DNA of 64,000 nt from Sparassis latifolia (taxonomy: Eukaryota > Basidiomycota > Agaricomycetes > Polyporales > Sparassidaceae): NCBI GenBank assembly GCA_018466975.1, contig CM031556.1, forward strand, positions 1,550,001 to 1,614,000, given 5' to 3'. Positions 49,777 through 61,491 of the stretch are shown in pieces. Numbering within the stretch: position 1 is the stretch's first letter; every line of letters starts with the position of its first letter. The notes beneath the pieces are model-generated. The model saw only the letters and a list, made by a program, of their open reading frames with translations, was not told the origin of the DNA and searched no databases. The position numbers and the translations under genes are program-made.

Positions 49777-49984
49777 TACATATTCCTTGTAGTCTCCGTA
49801 GTCAATGTACGATGCCATTGATCGAAGTTCAGACGGAGCGTCAGAGATACGTCCATATTAAAAAGACTGCAGTGGAGCTGCAACGGTTCAAATAGAAGTG
49901 AGAAGTAATCGATCGATACGCTATTAGTCTCTACCATCAGCCCAGTAAAAAAGTCCTTCTCTATGTACGACGGCCCGAAGCTGC

Positions 49985-52900
49985 CTATGGGCGATCCGGC
50001 AGGAACCTATCCGACCCAGCCAACAAGCTATCGAACAGCCCTTGCGCGGATGTCTCGTTGCGCAGTTGGATCATGTAGATGATGCCCGTCCGCTGGCCCT
50101 TGTCGCTCAGCTCGACCGCCACACCGGTCTTGCCAACACGCTCCACGCCGTCGGACAACACGATCGTGGAAATCAGTACTGACTTGCTTCTGTTGTCTGC
50201 CTCCACGACAAGCTGCTTGATGTTCGTCGGAGACTCCCGGTACAGCTTGAGCTTCGCAGTGCCCAAGGACTTCCACTGCGAATGATATTGCTGCAAGAAC
50301 ACCTTGCACTTCATTTGTGCAGAGATGGTCGACGTGGTGGGGCCGAGCTGCGGAGGGGTCTCTTCCACAGGCGAGCTTGGCGGGCTCGGGTCCACGAAAG
50401 AGGGAGCAATGGACATCGAACGCACGCTCATTTGGGCAGATTGAAGTGTCTGGTGAGGTTGCGCATACAGCGAACTCGGCAATGAGTACAGCGAACTCGA
50501 CGAGCTAGTGCGAGGTAGGAAGCCAGGTCTCGGCGGAGGGAGGTCCGTAAGATCCAAAGGATAATCTGGCACAGGAGGCGCTGAAGCGGGTGTACGATCG
50601 GGCTGCGATCTAAGAGAACGTGAAGAGGGAGACTTGCGCAACCCACCTTGGGACGAGGAATCGGAAGATGGGCGTGACTGCGGTTGGCCGTAAGGTGACG
50701 GATGTCCTGGGAGACCAGAGAGAGGAGGTCCACCGGGGGGTCCGCCCGGTGCACCCTGCCCGGGTCCCTGAGGTAGTCCCATACCTGGGCGGAATCCTGA
50801 GTCGGGAGGTGGTGGTCGAAAGTTCGGATTTCTGGGAGGTGGCATTTGACCAGGACCAGGACCGTACGACTGTGAAGACATGAGTTGTCCAGGGTGTTGT
50901 CCAGGGTGTTGTCCAGGGTTGAAACTTCCAGAAGGCATCAGCTGCCCGGGCTCAAACGACGGCTGAGGGGGACCTCCCCTTCCCGATCCGACAGTTGGAC
51001 CACGCGCAAGTGGGCCGGGCGGTGGGGGCCCACGACCATCCATGACAGGTTGAGGAACTGTTACTTGTCCGGAACCAAATGACGGACCGCGGACAAGTTG
51101 ACCAGGAGTAAAGGACTGAGGACCTTGGCCTCCCAGAGCACCGTAGTGTGGCTGAGGTGGCGTCATCTGGCCCGGTCCAAATGACGAACCATGCGCAAGC
51201 TGTCCTGGAGGTTCATCAACGGCAGATGAACTCCGCGGTGGATACATTGGGCTCGACTGATTAGTGGAGACGGTCTGAACATGCCCGGTATGGAGAGCAA
51301 GTCCTGAAACACCGTTCACAATGGCTGGGTCAAAGTCAGGGTTATTGTACGGTGGTTGAGGTGCATAGCGATTACCAGGACCACGAGGAGGTGAGAGGGC
51401 ACGGGCAGGAGGACTCGTGCTGCGTTGGCGTAGATCCTTTGACAATAGAGGACGAGGATGTTGTGGCAAGCCATTCATCGAAGGAAGAGCAGGTACCGGG
51501 GGAGGCGGAGCAGCATTCTTAGACGAAGGTAGCACTGAGACAGAATAAGCGGCAGACTCCGCAAGGAAGGCCGGCATCACTCACGAATGGTAGCCGCATC
51601 GATACATTCACGGAACTCAGTAACCATCTGATCTCGCAATGCAGGGGTCGTCGTGTGGAATATCACGGTCTCCTTTCGCATGATGACAACCGATAGTGAA
51701 GTATCTGTGTCAGGATGTCTGAGCTTCTTGTCCAGTACAGGGTAAATGAACAGCGCTGACCTGAGCTACTGATCGGAACTACGCGTAGATGTTTCCCAGC
51801 TAACGGAGGGTACAGCAGCCACATGTCTGCTCCATCGCGCCCGTTCTGCACCCTCTCTTGTGAAGTCATTCGTTCGCATACAAGTAGCAAGTCGGTCAGT
51901 ATGAAGACATGCCCCCTTCGATGTACAACTTCTGCGCCTGTCGCACGAGGAGTGACGCTGACGACGACATCTGCTGAAAAGCGTACTTCACGGCTGTAGT
52001 GTAGAGTAGGCGGGGCCATTTGAAGGCGCACTTGCTATGGGGTGTCAGTTTGTAACGTGCGCGTAGATTAAACAATTGAAGATGACCTTAGGTTGCATCG
52101 TAAAAATATCGAGAGTACGCTCGGTCCTCAACCGTCTTTCCAAATCAGTGACAGGCATGGACAGAGTTGATACAGAAGTGCGATCCTCAGACGTAGGGGC
52201 GGTATCATTCGATCGTCGTTCCCTTTTCTACGGTATCAGCACCGCGATCTACGTTTTTACAAAACGTGGACTTACCCACTCGAGGTGCTATTACTGCCAT
52301 GAGTAGAATCACTTGCCCTTTGCTCGGGACCGTTGGTGAACGATCGGAGGGGCATTATACTGTCGTGCGACCGCATATCAATGACGACCTCGTCTTCAGT
52401 CTCCCGGGGCAACTGTGTTACCGGCACACCCCCTACTTTTACCTCCGTTCGCTCATCGACAGTAGCAATGAGCCTTTCCAGTTTCTCTAGTGCACCAGAC
52501 AGAAGTCGATGATCACTCCTTCCAGGTGTAGTACTCTTCAATAGCCGCGTATACAGTTTCCTATAATACTTCAGGCGGCCCTTTGGGAGTAAGAATAGCT
52601 CGTCCAGCGTCCAGATGGGGGGCTCTGCAGGATGAAGCGGTGCTGACGCGGGAAGCGGGGGGGGATGTGTTGACGAGAACATGGCGAGTACAGTGCGCAG
52701 TCGCTCATTGGACTGAATAGGTTCCCAGGCATCGAACCCACAGCAGTACTTGCTACTGTATGTTGTATACGGAGTTTCCAAGTCGTCAATCTAGATCGTT
52801 ATGAGTGATTGACGCGCATCTCCCGGCGATATGACTGACCCATCGCATGAGTAGATCTCCAAGCGCCTTCGGAGAGGATGGGTCGGTTCCTATCTGTTTC

Positions 52901-53481
52901 AATTTCTGGCATATCACGTAAGTGAGCGACTAAAGGACATTCAGCGGGCAGCGTACGGCGAGCAATGAACGGTTAGCTTTGTGGATGGTTTCCACACTTC
53001 GAAACATGGTATCCAATTCAGGTGGAGGAAGATTGGACCGAGACCAAGCCGACGCAACTTTCTGCAGTGAGGTTAGATGGATACGCACGTTCGTTGAGAA
53101 GGGGCATGCATACGCGGATTATACCAGTGAGCAGGTCAACGTACACCTTCTCAGAGTCGATGAGATCATTAAGTGGATTTGACTTCCTTGGCTTTCGGTC
53201 CAAAGAAGTCTGTGGTGCAGATGCTGTTGCAGATGAAAACCCAGATGAACATCAGCGGGACATAGAGGATGATGAGTGCGAACACGTTAAGTTGAGATAA
53301 CAACTAGAGATCACGCACCAGATGGAATCCCCAATTCTTCCGGATCTGGATTTTGAATAACCTTTGGAGGGGCTGGAGGGTTCCAAGCATTGTTCGCTTC
53401 TGGGGGAGGAGGGGGCAATTTCTCGTCCCTGCCAGGACTGGGGAGAGGTTTGGGGATGCCAGCAGCGACACGGTCGTTCAT
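49985..53481 (-). CDS. RhoGEF (DH-domain) protein with proline/glycine-rich region
   Basis: Likely guanine-nucleotide exchange factor for a Rho/Rac GTPase. From 53481: MNDRVAAGIPKPLPSPGRDEKLPPPPPE, then DRKPRKSNPLNDLIDSEKVYVDLLTGIIR, the start of a DH domain, continued by KVASAWSRSNLPPPELDTMFRSVETIHKANRSLL and LGDLLMRW. A later segment (RGHVFILTDLLLVCERM, DMWLLYPPLAGKHLRVV) has PH-domain character. Residues encoded at 50,300-51,580 are Pro/Gly/Gln-rich with repeated GPGQ and PGQHPGQ units. The carboxy end (QMKCKVFLQQYHSQWKSLGTAKLKLY...VVLSDGVERVGKTGVAVEL) resembles a second PH/RanBD-like beta domain. The gene lies a few kb from RAC1, which is suggestive but not evidence of partnership. Exon borders are approximate. 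Confidence 0.82.
50884..50919. repeat. 12-bp tandem repeat, three perfect copies
   Basis: gttgtccagggt occurs three times head to tail. On the minus strand it encodes the in-frame PGQH-type repeats of the RhoGEF linker. Its unit is a multiple of three, so copy-number change would keep the frame. Confidence 0.85.
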
Positions 53482-53715
53482 GAGGGAAAAGAAATGCCAG
53501 GAATGTCGTGAAGATGGAGAGCAAAAGAGCGTGGTGGACGAACGGAACGAACGTGGAGGGGAAGAGGTAGACAAAACAAAGTGATCTGCACGCTCTTGCA
53601 CTGCAGTTACCGCCAGTTCCTGGCGTCTATATTGCCTGTTCACACGTGATCCGACGCGTCTGCTGTTCCCCGAAGTTTGCCGAGGCAACCGCCGGCCACA
53701 CCCTCGTTGTTGACC

Positions 53716-54623
53716 ATGGCTTATCCCATTCAGTGGCTCGACGCCACCTTCAGATCTCGCGCAAAGACAGAACAGCTCCTCAGACCTGACTTAGAGTCTG
53801 GCCTTATCACGGAGCATGATTACCATCTCGCCTCTGCTTTCCTCCCAGCTTCGCATCGTTACTGGCCTGTCCGTATCGTGTTCCCAACTTTCTTCTCAAA
53901 TGGGATGTCTCATTCTCGTTATTCGCGCTTTTCAGTACTATTACTCCATCCTTACCGGTGGCACAGCTGCTGGCTACACCAGATTCTACAGAAAGCCCCC
54001 CATGTCGATAAATCGCAGCGTGATCATCAGCACCGTAGCTGCCTTCCTTGGCTCCGTGTACGGCCAGTTTCGACGCGCCAAGGCTCACTGGAACTTCACC
54101 AAAGCACTAGATGATCCTGCCGCCTTCAGTCAAGCCTTGCAGAACGTGAACCAGAGGACGGGAGGAACCACTCCCCTTACATGGACGCTTCAGCGAGCAA
54201 AGGAAGTTCCCCAGAGGGAGGACGTCCATGGCAATAATACATCGCAGAACCCTGATGCTTGGGCTCCTGATGCGGACCAGGGTGCTTCTGCCGTCACAGT
54301 TGCGTCAGGGAGCATCCTCAAACCAACGCGTTCGTGATCAGCATGAACTGTATTGCTCTTCCTGACTGTGTGATGACTTTTCAGAGCAACCAGCATCGGA
54401 AAGCACGTCAAAATCTCACAGTCGATGGGAGGACATACGCACCGCCAATGCTCGCAACGCCGCGCAATCATCCTCCTGGGACGTTCTGCGACAAAGCCAC
54501 GAGCGCGAACAGATCCCAAGCGACAACCAGCCGGAAACTCCATATGCCGATAGCAGTCGGGCGCAGGAGCAGGCGCGGTTTGACGCAATGTTAGAAGCGG
54601 AAAGGAAATTGTCCGGCCAGTAA
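53716..54623 (+). CDS. Unknown small membrane protein, possibly OCIA-like
   Basis: The start MAYPIQWLDATFRSRAKTEQ leads to a helical region (SGLITEHDYHLASAFLPASHRYWP). A splice joins YYYSILTGGTAAGYTRFYRKPPMS. A hydrophobic stretch (VIISTVAAFLGSVYG) and a polar helix (QFRRAKAHWNFTKALDDPAAFSQAL) follow. The last exon, joined best with a weak donor at gttcgt near 54331, reads SRWEDIRTANARNAAQSSSWDVLRQSHERE and ends ERKLSGQ. The membrane hairpin followed by a charged helix recalls OCIA-domain mitochondrial proteins, but I cannot confirm this. It is divergent from the RhoGEF gene, about 235 bp away. Confidence 0.7.
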
Positions 54624-55111
54624 TTCATGATCGCGAGACACCTTTCCCGGGCCCGCGTGTCGCATTTGCTATCGGGAAATAACAGTAATTCGTGTCCTTG
54701 CTCGTGATGAGAAGGGACTCATGGTACCGGTGTTGCCAAGCGACGTATGTCAATCAGCTCCCAACCCAAAGAGCGGTAAATAATTATTCAAGAGCCAGTG
54801 GATCTTCTCGCTGCAAACATCGTGTTAGTACTTAGTCGCTGCATACGGAGTAAGTACATCAACGACCAAACGATAGCTGATAACTATTTGGGCATTGTAT
54901 ATTTGAGACGGGCAAGTTGAACCTACCTGCTCCCTGGCGCACAGGCGACATGTGTAGTGTACCGGGACCTAACTTGCTCAAACGATGGAAGGCGTGACGT
55001 CATACCGTGTATCAATAAAATGATCGACCTGCAAGTACACTTGGCGATCTACAACCTTCTACAACTTGCTCACTACTACAACGTTCACGTGTATTTCCCA
55101 CAGTTCAAGAT
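54624..55111. other. Intergenic, no gene seen
   Basis: This lies between the unknown membrane-protein gene and the YjbQ-family gene. It should hold the latter's promoter. Nothing else is supported. Confidence 0.5.
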
Positions 55112-55934
55112 ATGGGCTGGCAGAAGACATTCACTCTGCAGAACCGGAGCAAAGGCTGCCATCTTATAACGCGCGAAGTGCTCGCTCAGATAGAGCCTGG
55201 TCTGAGTGGTGTTCAGGTCAACATCTTTTCCATCGATCGCGCTCTAAACAATTTCTCACACATACTTACATGATGCGGATGGTCGTACGCTGACGGAATC
55301 TTCTAGGTTGGCATGTTGTATCTCTTCATGTGGGTACCCCAGTACAGTGGCAATGATACTAGTGCTGAGATGATACAGTCAACACACCTCCGCAGCGTTG
55401 ACGATAAATGAGAACTTCGACAGTGGTAAGCCAACTGTGATGAGAGTAGCAACTCTTTCAATTGATTCAGCTGCACAGACGTCCGCCGAGGTTGATTTTG
55501 TGCAATTGGGCAGTCTATATGTGCTGAGCTGTAAGGTCAGATATGGACATGGCACTGGACAACATCGTCCCGGAAAATCTCAACTGGCTTCACACAGACG
55601 AAGGGCCTGAGTGAGATTCCTTCCTGCATGCTTGTCAACGTTGTTCTCACATTCCCGCGACTGCAGTGATTCGTGAGTATGCGGAAGACACGTAGGCGGA
55701 CGGGCTATTCACGTTGACAATCCATCAGTGTCTCGCATACCAAGACTTCACTCATTGGAACTTCTATCTGTATCCCAATCACGGACGGCAGGCTGAACCT
55801 CGGTACCTGGCAAGGTGAGCTGCGCATCCGCGATCTCGCATCGAAGGGCTGATCCCTTGTGCGTACTAGGTATCTATCTCACGGAATTTCGCCATATGCC
55901 TCATTCAAGGCGGTTAGTAGCGACTATTTTGTGA
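55112..55934 (+). CDS. YjbQ/UPF0047-family protein with microexons
   Basis: A small conserved protein of a family linked to secondary thiamine-phosphate synthase activity. Eight exons fit: 55112-55216, 55307-55329, 55379-55425, 55479-55490 (12 nt), 55541-55610, 55667-55672 (6 nt), 55729-55814 and 55870-55934. They read MGWQKTFTLQNRSKGCHLIT, IEPGLSGVQ/VGMLYLF, then the signature QHTSAALTINENFDSDV, the DMDMALDNIVP stretch, [46 protein letters not shown] and the end RRLVATIL. Conserved His, Glu and Asp residues of the family are all present. The protein has about 140 residues, a normal length. The assignment is strong because eight separate pieces restore one conserved protein. Confidence 0.9.
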
Positions 55935-57770
55935 GTCTTGCATGGAACACTTACGCCTGAAGTCTCAATGCTGACGGAATCATCGGTGAAGGTCGTAACT
56001 CGCCAACGTTGAGGTCATCTCTACATATGTATTGATTGTTCTGAACGTCGCCGTCTAGCTACAGAACGATCAGCGAAGCTCATATGTCTGTTGTAGAAGC
56101 CATGGATGAACGACGTCAATTCTCTCCGGACCACTGCCCTTGTCATCGACTCGAGGTTGCCGGCGGAGTTTTCCAGTAGATTTTGTACGCTCGCGCTGGT
56201 CGTCGTACGTTGAGATCATTGCGTCCTCTAGTTCTACAGAAGACCACGTAGCCAAGGAAAGCCTAAATGAAATAATGCGCAAAAAATACTGAATGTATCA
56301 ATTGCATTCACGACTGACGAAGCAAGAGTAACGCTGAGCCTCTCTGTGTGAAGTATTATGATACACCAGCTAGTAGGGAGTGTACCGACATACAATTTCG
56401 ATCTTTCTAAGAAAAACTGACTGCCCAAACTGCTTCTACAAAACTACCAGTTTGCCACACACAGTTCCCAACGCTTGTGCGACGACTGCCCCCTCTTAAG
56501 GTCGACAATGTGCGGCACAGTAGTATTGCTCGATAAGTACAGACCCACTCAACCTTAATTAGTAGAAAATAGGCGTGCTTGATAAGATTTCAACCAGCTA
56601 TCTTGAGAGTTCACGCTGCTGTCATCCACCACCATCACCATGCCAGGTGGATAAGGGTCATTACGGACGCCCAACTTTATGTAGTGCAGCAGCACGGCAA
56701 GCGTTGAATTCAACATGTGCTGGGAAGTGCGGATGGCGAGGTAGTCCTTCAATAGAATGGCAGGAGCGGTGAGGCCTATTTCCCAGGTAGCAGCCTTGGC
56801 GTCCACTTAGAATGGTAGAATGGTACGACATCCTCCAACGGCACGTCTCCCGGCCACGCGATCCAACTCTAGCGTGTGTAGACTGCCGTTTTCTGAAGGT
56901 ACCCTGGCTGGTGTAACGGATTGGGTCGACGGCGGCACATTATCAATTTTACACGAAGCGCTCGAGTTCTCAGAGATTGCCGCCCGATACGTAGTCATGT
57001 TCGAGCTGTTCGATTCATTCCTAGCCGTCCAATTCATTCCAAATTAGACATTGGAGGATTCGTTCCAACCTCGCTGGTCTTCGACACATTCGACCAACAT
57101 ACAAGATGATCGCATCCAAAGGAAAGAATCTTGTCGTGAAGGCCCTTCGCGGTAGAATGCATCAGCTTGCTCTGCTCAATGACCATCAACCAAACCTTCG
57201 TTCGAGGCGACTCAGAGACATGGTTGAGACTCGCACTGATATCCGTCTTCTCCTCACTTGATGGATTGGATCGTCGTCCTCAGATCGTCCTCTCTTGAAG
57301 AAGTTGCTACAATAGAATTCTGTGACTGAGTTGACGGTTTGTGCAGCCCTGCAGGAAGATTCAACGTTACGAAGACTGAACTTACTGCAAATAGGTACAA
57401 ACACAGTGGACTCCAAGTATGGTCGACCGTGGATGTAGACTTTGCAGCCCAGCAGCGAGACATCATCAATGTGTACTGTCTGCACTGCCATAATCAATGT
57501 CCCCATAAGTTGCATGGGATATAATCTTTGCGTTAGCATCTGATGCACTGTACTCACGTAAGTAGTTAGTGAGCTGCTACCTGGTAAAAGTAGCTGTGAG
57601 CTCGTGTGGCGCGTAATGATTCAACTTGAGTTTCACTGGCGCTTGCAAGGTTCATATACTAGTAGCGTGAATGTGAATGCATTGTATGTATCCGGTTCCG
57701 GATCCCGGGATTTGATTTTTTGCGAGGACCCGATGAGGCTGTGTGGTACGTATCGCAGGATTGATTCCGC

Positions 57771-57878
57771 TGGTCTCGTACCCAGACGGGTATCTCATCG
57801 CACCCTACCACCGCAGATAACACGTCTGGGGCAGTTTGATAGAGCCCTCCTACCTTACAGTTAGCGCCCGTTAGCCGC
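57771..57878. repeat. Inverted-repeat left arm (split in two blocks)
   Basis: Block A starts tggtctcgtacccagacg at 57771 and runs to about 57806. Block B (57849-57878) contains ttacagttagcgcccgtta. Both recur in inverted orientation at 58313-58376, where they lie directly side by side. Here about 40 bp separates them, so one arm carries an insertion or the other a deletion. Confidence 0.75.
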
Positions 57879-58312
57879 TCGAGAAGCCTCGCTTACGTGC
57901 TTCTTTAATTATGTGCCTGCCCACTCATTGAGCGCGACTTTTGATCTCTATGCCCAGTTTACATGTATGTTTTGAGGAGATCTGACGGGAGTGAGTTCCC
58001 GAGAACCTCTGAAGCTTTTCTGAGATGGCCCGGATACTCTGAGCTCGTGCTGACACAAAGGAGCACCGGAAATGCATTAAGCCAGCTACTTTGAGTGAAA
58101 ATGTCAAGGAATCTGGCTGAAAATATGCTCGGGCTCTTCCTGTGGTGCTAAAATGTTTCCAGAGGTATTTACAGCATTACTATACAGTGTTCATGCTAGT
58201 TCTGAGACATGCATGCCTATGATAGCTTGATCTTCAATGAAGGAGGACGTTCAAGCTTCGCAACAGTTGCCTGATTCGGCACAGACCTAGCCCATGGTCT
58301 GTCGCTTATCCG

Positions 58313-58376
58313 GCGCTTAACGGGCGCTAACTGTAAGGTAGGAGTGCGATGAGATAACCGTCTGGGTACGAGACCA
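58313..58376. repeat. Inverted-repeat right arm
   Basis: taacgggcgctaactgtaa followed by gatgagata and gtctgggtacgagacca is the reverse complement of the left-arm blocks with only a few mismatches. The arms enclose about 430 bp, giving a unit near 600 bp like a MITE or foldback element. I could not identify a clear target-site duplication. Confidence 0.75.
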
Positions 58377-58655
58377 GATTCCGCAACTTCCGCAACCTGC
58401 GAGCGCTGGCTTACATAAAGTCTTGTGTGCCTTACCTGGCGACTCGGAAGTTGCATAGATCTAGAGATCTCCGACGACGCACACAAGCCCACAAAGTCTT
58501 AATCCATAGCAGCAGATCGCTTTCGTGTGTTTTTTCGCTCCCTCGTCATTCTTATCCTCTCATCCACATCAACACGTCCAGTTATCAGTTTGAGTTGTAC
58601 TCTCCGTGGCTATCCAACGTCCCCAGCAGAAAGGCGCGTCTGCTATACGGGGTAA

Positions 58656-61491
58656 ATGCCGAAATCTGCTAGTACTTCCAATCGGTCTGCTTTAAGGAGA
58701 AACCAGGTACGCTATACGCTTTTGCTTACTCTCGTTTCAACAATAACGCCCTCCAGGCCTGTCTTTCCTGTCGGAGAAGGAAGCTCGTGAGTGGCTGCTG
58801 TTTCCGCTAGCTGTATACTAGATGACTTACTCCCCCTTCTCAGAAATGTGACGCAGCACGCCCGCACTGCAGCACTTGCGTGAAGTCGGCCTGACCTTCC
58901 CCGACCTCTAGCTGAGATACTGACTATAACTCTGCAGGCAATGGCAGGCTCTAATCAGTGTTCCACCGCCGGTTGGCTACGCGTACTTGTGTTACCCTGT
59001 ATACTCCATCGCTGCTTCTCATAATTTTTGTTCAGGCATCCCACCGAGCCACAATGCTCATATGATCCTATCGATGGGTTGCCGATGACTCCCAACGTTG
59101 ATCCTATGGACCGGATACGACAGCTTGAAGACCAAATATGTTGGTTTTCTCTCCGCTTCGTCAGCTTCGTCATAAAATTCACCATGTCCGCGTCTCTGTG
59201 CAGCGCAGCTGAAACACCAACTGAATGAGGCGAGGGGTGTCATCTCTCGACCGCCATCTCCTCGACAGTCCTTGCAAAATAGTTGTCCGCAATCGACTGC
59301 GGTGCGGTCGCCAACCGGAAGTTCTGACGGCACTTCTAATTTAACCAATACCCCTCAGGGCAATGCAAATGGATTCACGGACAGTCCTGACTCACAACGG
59401 CGGGACTCGACAGGAAGCCCGGATACGCGGCATTCTGGCGGTAGTCGAGCAGATACTCGCACGGAGATGCTCGCTGCCGGTTGGGATCCAGACCTTCCTC
59501 ATCCTGACACCTTGATACATCTGTAAGGAGGCTTCACTCACTGGCTAACTCCAGCAGCCACACTGATTATTAATCTTCTACAGCATAGATATATTCTTCA
59601 GATGTGATCCTTGCGGTTCCCGTATGTTGCATCGTCCTTCGTTACTTGCATCCATGCATTTGCATCCCAACGACCCAAATTTTCCTCATCCAGCGGTGCT
59701 GCATGCCATAGTGAGTGGCTGGCTTTTCAGATAGCACTGTGAATATATTGACCCTGTCAACCAGTGCGCATCAGCCTCACGCTGGACTTCCTACGATATC
59801 AACCCGATGCCGGATGGAACGCGCCGCGACACATTTGCGGAGCATCATGTGAGCAAGACGCGAGCGTACATTGACAGGACAATGGCGACAGGCCGGGACA
59901 TTTTCCCCGTCGTGCAGGCCTGCATCTTACTCTCTTGGTATTTCTATCAAGAGGGTCGTTGGGTGGAAGTATGGATATTTGCGGGGTTTCAAGCGAGGGT
60001 CGCGGTGCCACTCCGACTCAATTATCCGGGCACTTTCTCTATGAATGGATCGAATACAGGTGCCTACCTTGATCCTCCAAAAGATTTCAAGGAATTAGAG
60101 TTGCGCCGAAGAACTTGGTGGATGACTGTAATATTCGATCGTATTGTGTCTGTTGGAGGATGGCTTCATGCTGTAGATGAGAGGGACATCGGGACAGAAT
60201 TCCCATTGCGTTCTATTGACTTTGAAACAGGGGTACAGTGTTCCGTTCGTCGTATGCCATATACTCTAACCTTGTATCTAGTCAGGGATACCCGACAATC
60301 CGCAACATTTGGGTACAAAAGACGTCTTCATTCGACATATACCTGAATACACTGATTCGTGCATACTCTTCCTCAAGTCTGTCATGTTGTTTGGCCGCGT
60401 AACAGACTACAATACCAGGAGCAACCTTCGTGCATCTGCACCGCCTAGCATAAATCAAAATCCCTTCAATTTGATTGGCTTCGAGCAACTTGACAGGCTT
60501 GTCGCTCTTGAATTCCTTGAGAGTTTTCCATCAAGCTATCGGCAGTTTGACATTAGCCCGGATGGGAGTGGCCTCGACACGGACCTCTACATGGCCCATG
60601 TTGTACCTTACGCGTATGTTTCAATTCATAAGCTGAAGTTCGAGATGCGACATTAACTACTGGTTTATACAGGGCAACCATCACTCTCCACAATTCTTAC
60701 ATTGACTTTCACAATACCCAGAGCGTATCAGCTGCACGTTGCGTCAACGCCACACGATTCATACTGTCGGCGTACTTCAGACTTTCGGAGACCTCGCTAG
60801 ATATTACGACTTTACATCCGTTTATAACGGCGAGTCTCAGAAGACACCGCTACTCTACTGTTCTGATGTGATTCTGAATCTGTAGATCTGCTGGTATCTG
60901 GCGGCTGTCGTTCAGATCCAGCTGTGCAAGTACTTCATCGAAATCGGGGACACTGCGGGAGAAACTATGGCCTGGGGGAATATCAATGCGCTCCGGTTAG
61001 TGGATATGCACTCATTCATGGCGCAAAGTTAACTTATCCTCACTATGGAAGGTTTGCCATGATAACATACGGCAGTCGCTCGCCCATCGGTAGTAGGTCA
61101 AGTTACCACGCTCTGGTTAGTGTGTTGCTGAAACATATTAGTCCGTCAGGAGAAGTTACTCCAAGGCCTGATGACCGAAATCGTTCGGATGACATCGCAG
61201 ATGCATCCCTTGCAGGTGGCAGTGCCTCTATATCCGTTTTCTCATGCAGGGGTTTTCCCTAGGGATGCTCAGATAGTGGAGCTCACGGGTGCTCCTTTGC
61301 CTGGCAACCAACCGTTCGACGAAATGTCGCCTACATCGACGATGCCAGCAGGTATGATGAATTTGTCTACCTCGAATCCTATGGTATCCAGCTGGGCTCG
61401 TCACACCTCAAACTCGCCGCCGTCCATGCCTACTGCACATGTGCAGGGCCATGTTCCAGGTATTCCGCCGGCTTACGCCACGCGACATTAG
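58656..61491 (+). CDS. Zn2Cys6 fungal transcription factor
   Basis: Exon 1 (58656-58706) encodes MPKSASTSNRSALRRNQ. The next two exons give ACLSCRRRKL/KCDAARPHCSTC, five of the six cysteines of a Gal4-type zinc cluster. The sixth may be in PQCSYDPIDGLP, but the splice to it does not read cleanly. MDRIRQLEDQI suggests a dimerisation coiled coil. The middle is the fungal transcription-factor domain: DIFFRCDPCGSRMLHRPSL, TGRDIFPVVQACILLSWYFYQ, ELELRRRTWWMTVIFDRI, FIRHIPEYTDSCILFLKSV. The end is Pro/Ser-rich and stops after PPAYATRH. Targets are unknown. Confidence 0.85.

Larger units (their letters stand above)
55935..58655. other. Gene-poor stretch with an inverted-repeat element
   Basis: About 2.7 kb with no recognisable conserved gene on either strand; open frames are short and lack splice logic or known motifs. 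It contains the inverted repeats at 57771-57878 and 58313-58376. It ends just before the Zn2Cys6 gene, whose promoter must lie at its right end. Old transposon debris is plausible, but I recognise no transposase. Confidence 0.55.

Noticed and set aside
56555..57557. Minus-strand open frames that might form a gene
   Set aside because: They show no recognisable family motif, and I could not find splice sites giving a continuous conserved protein.
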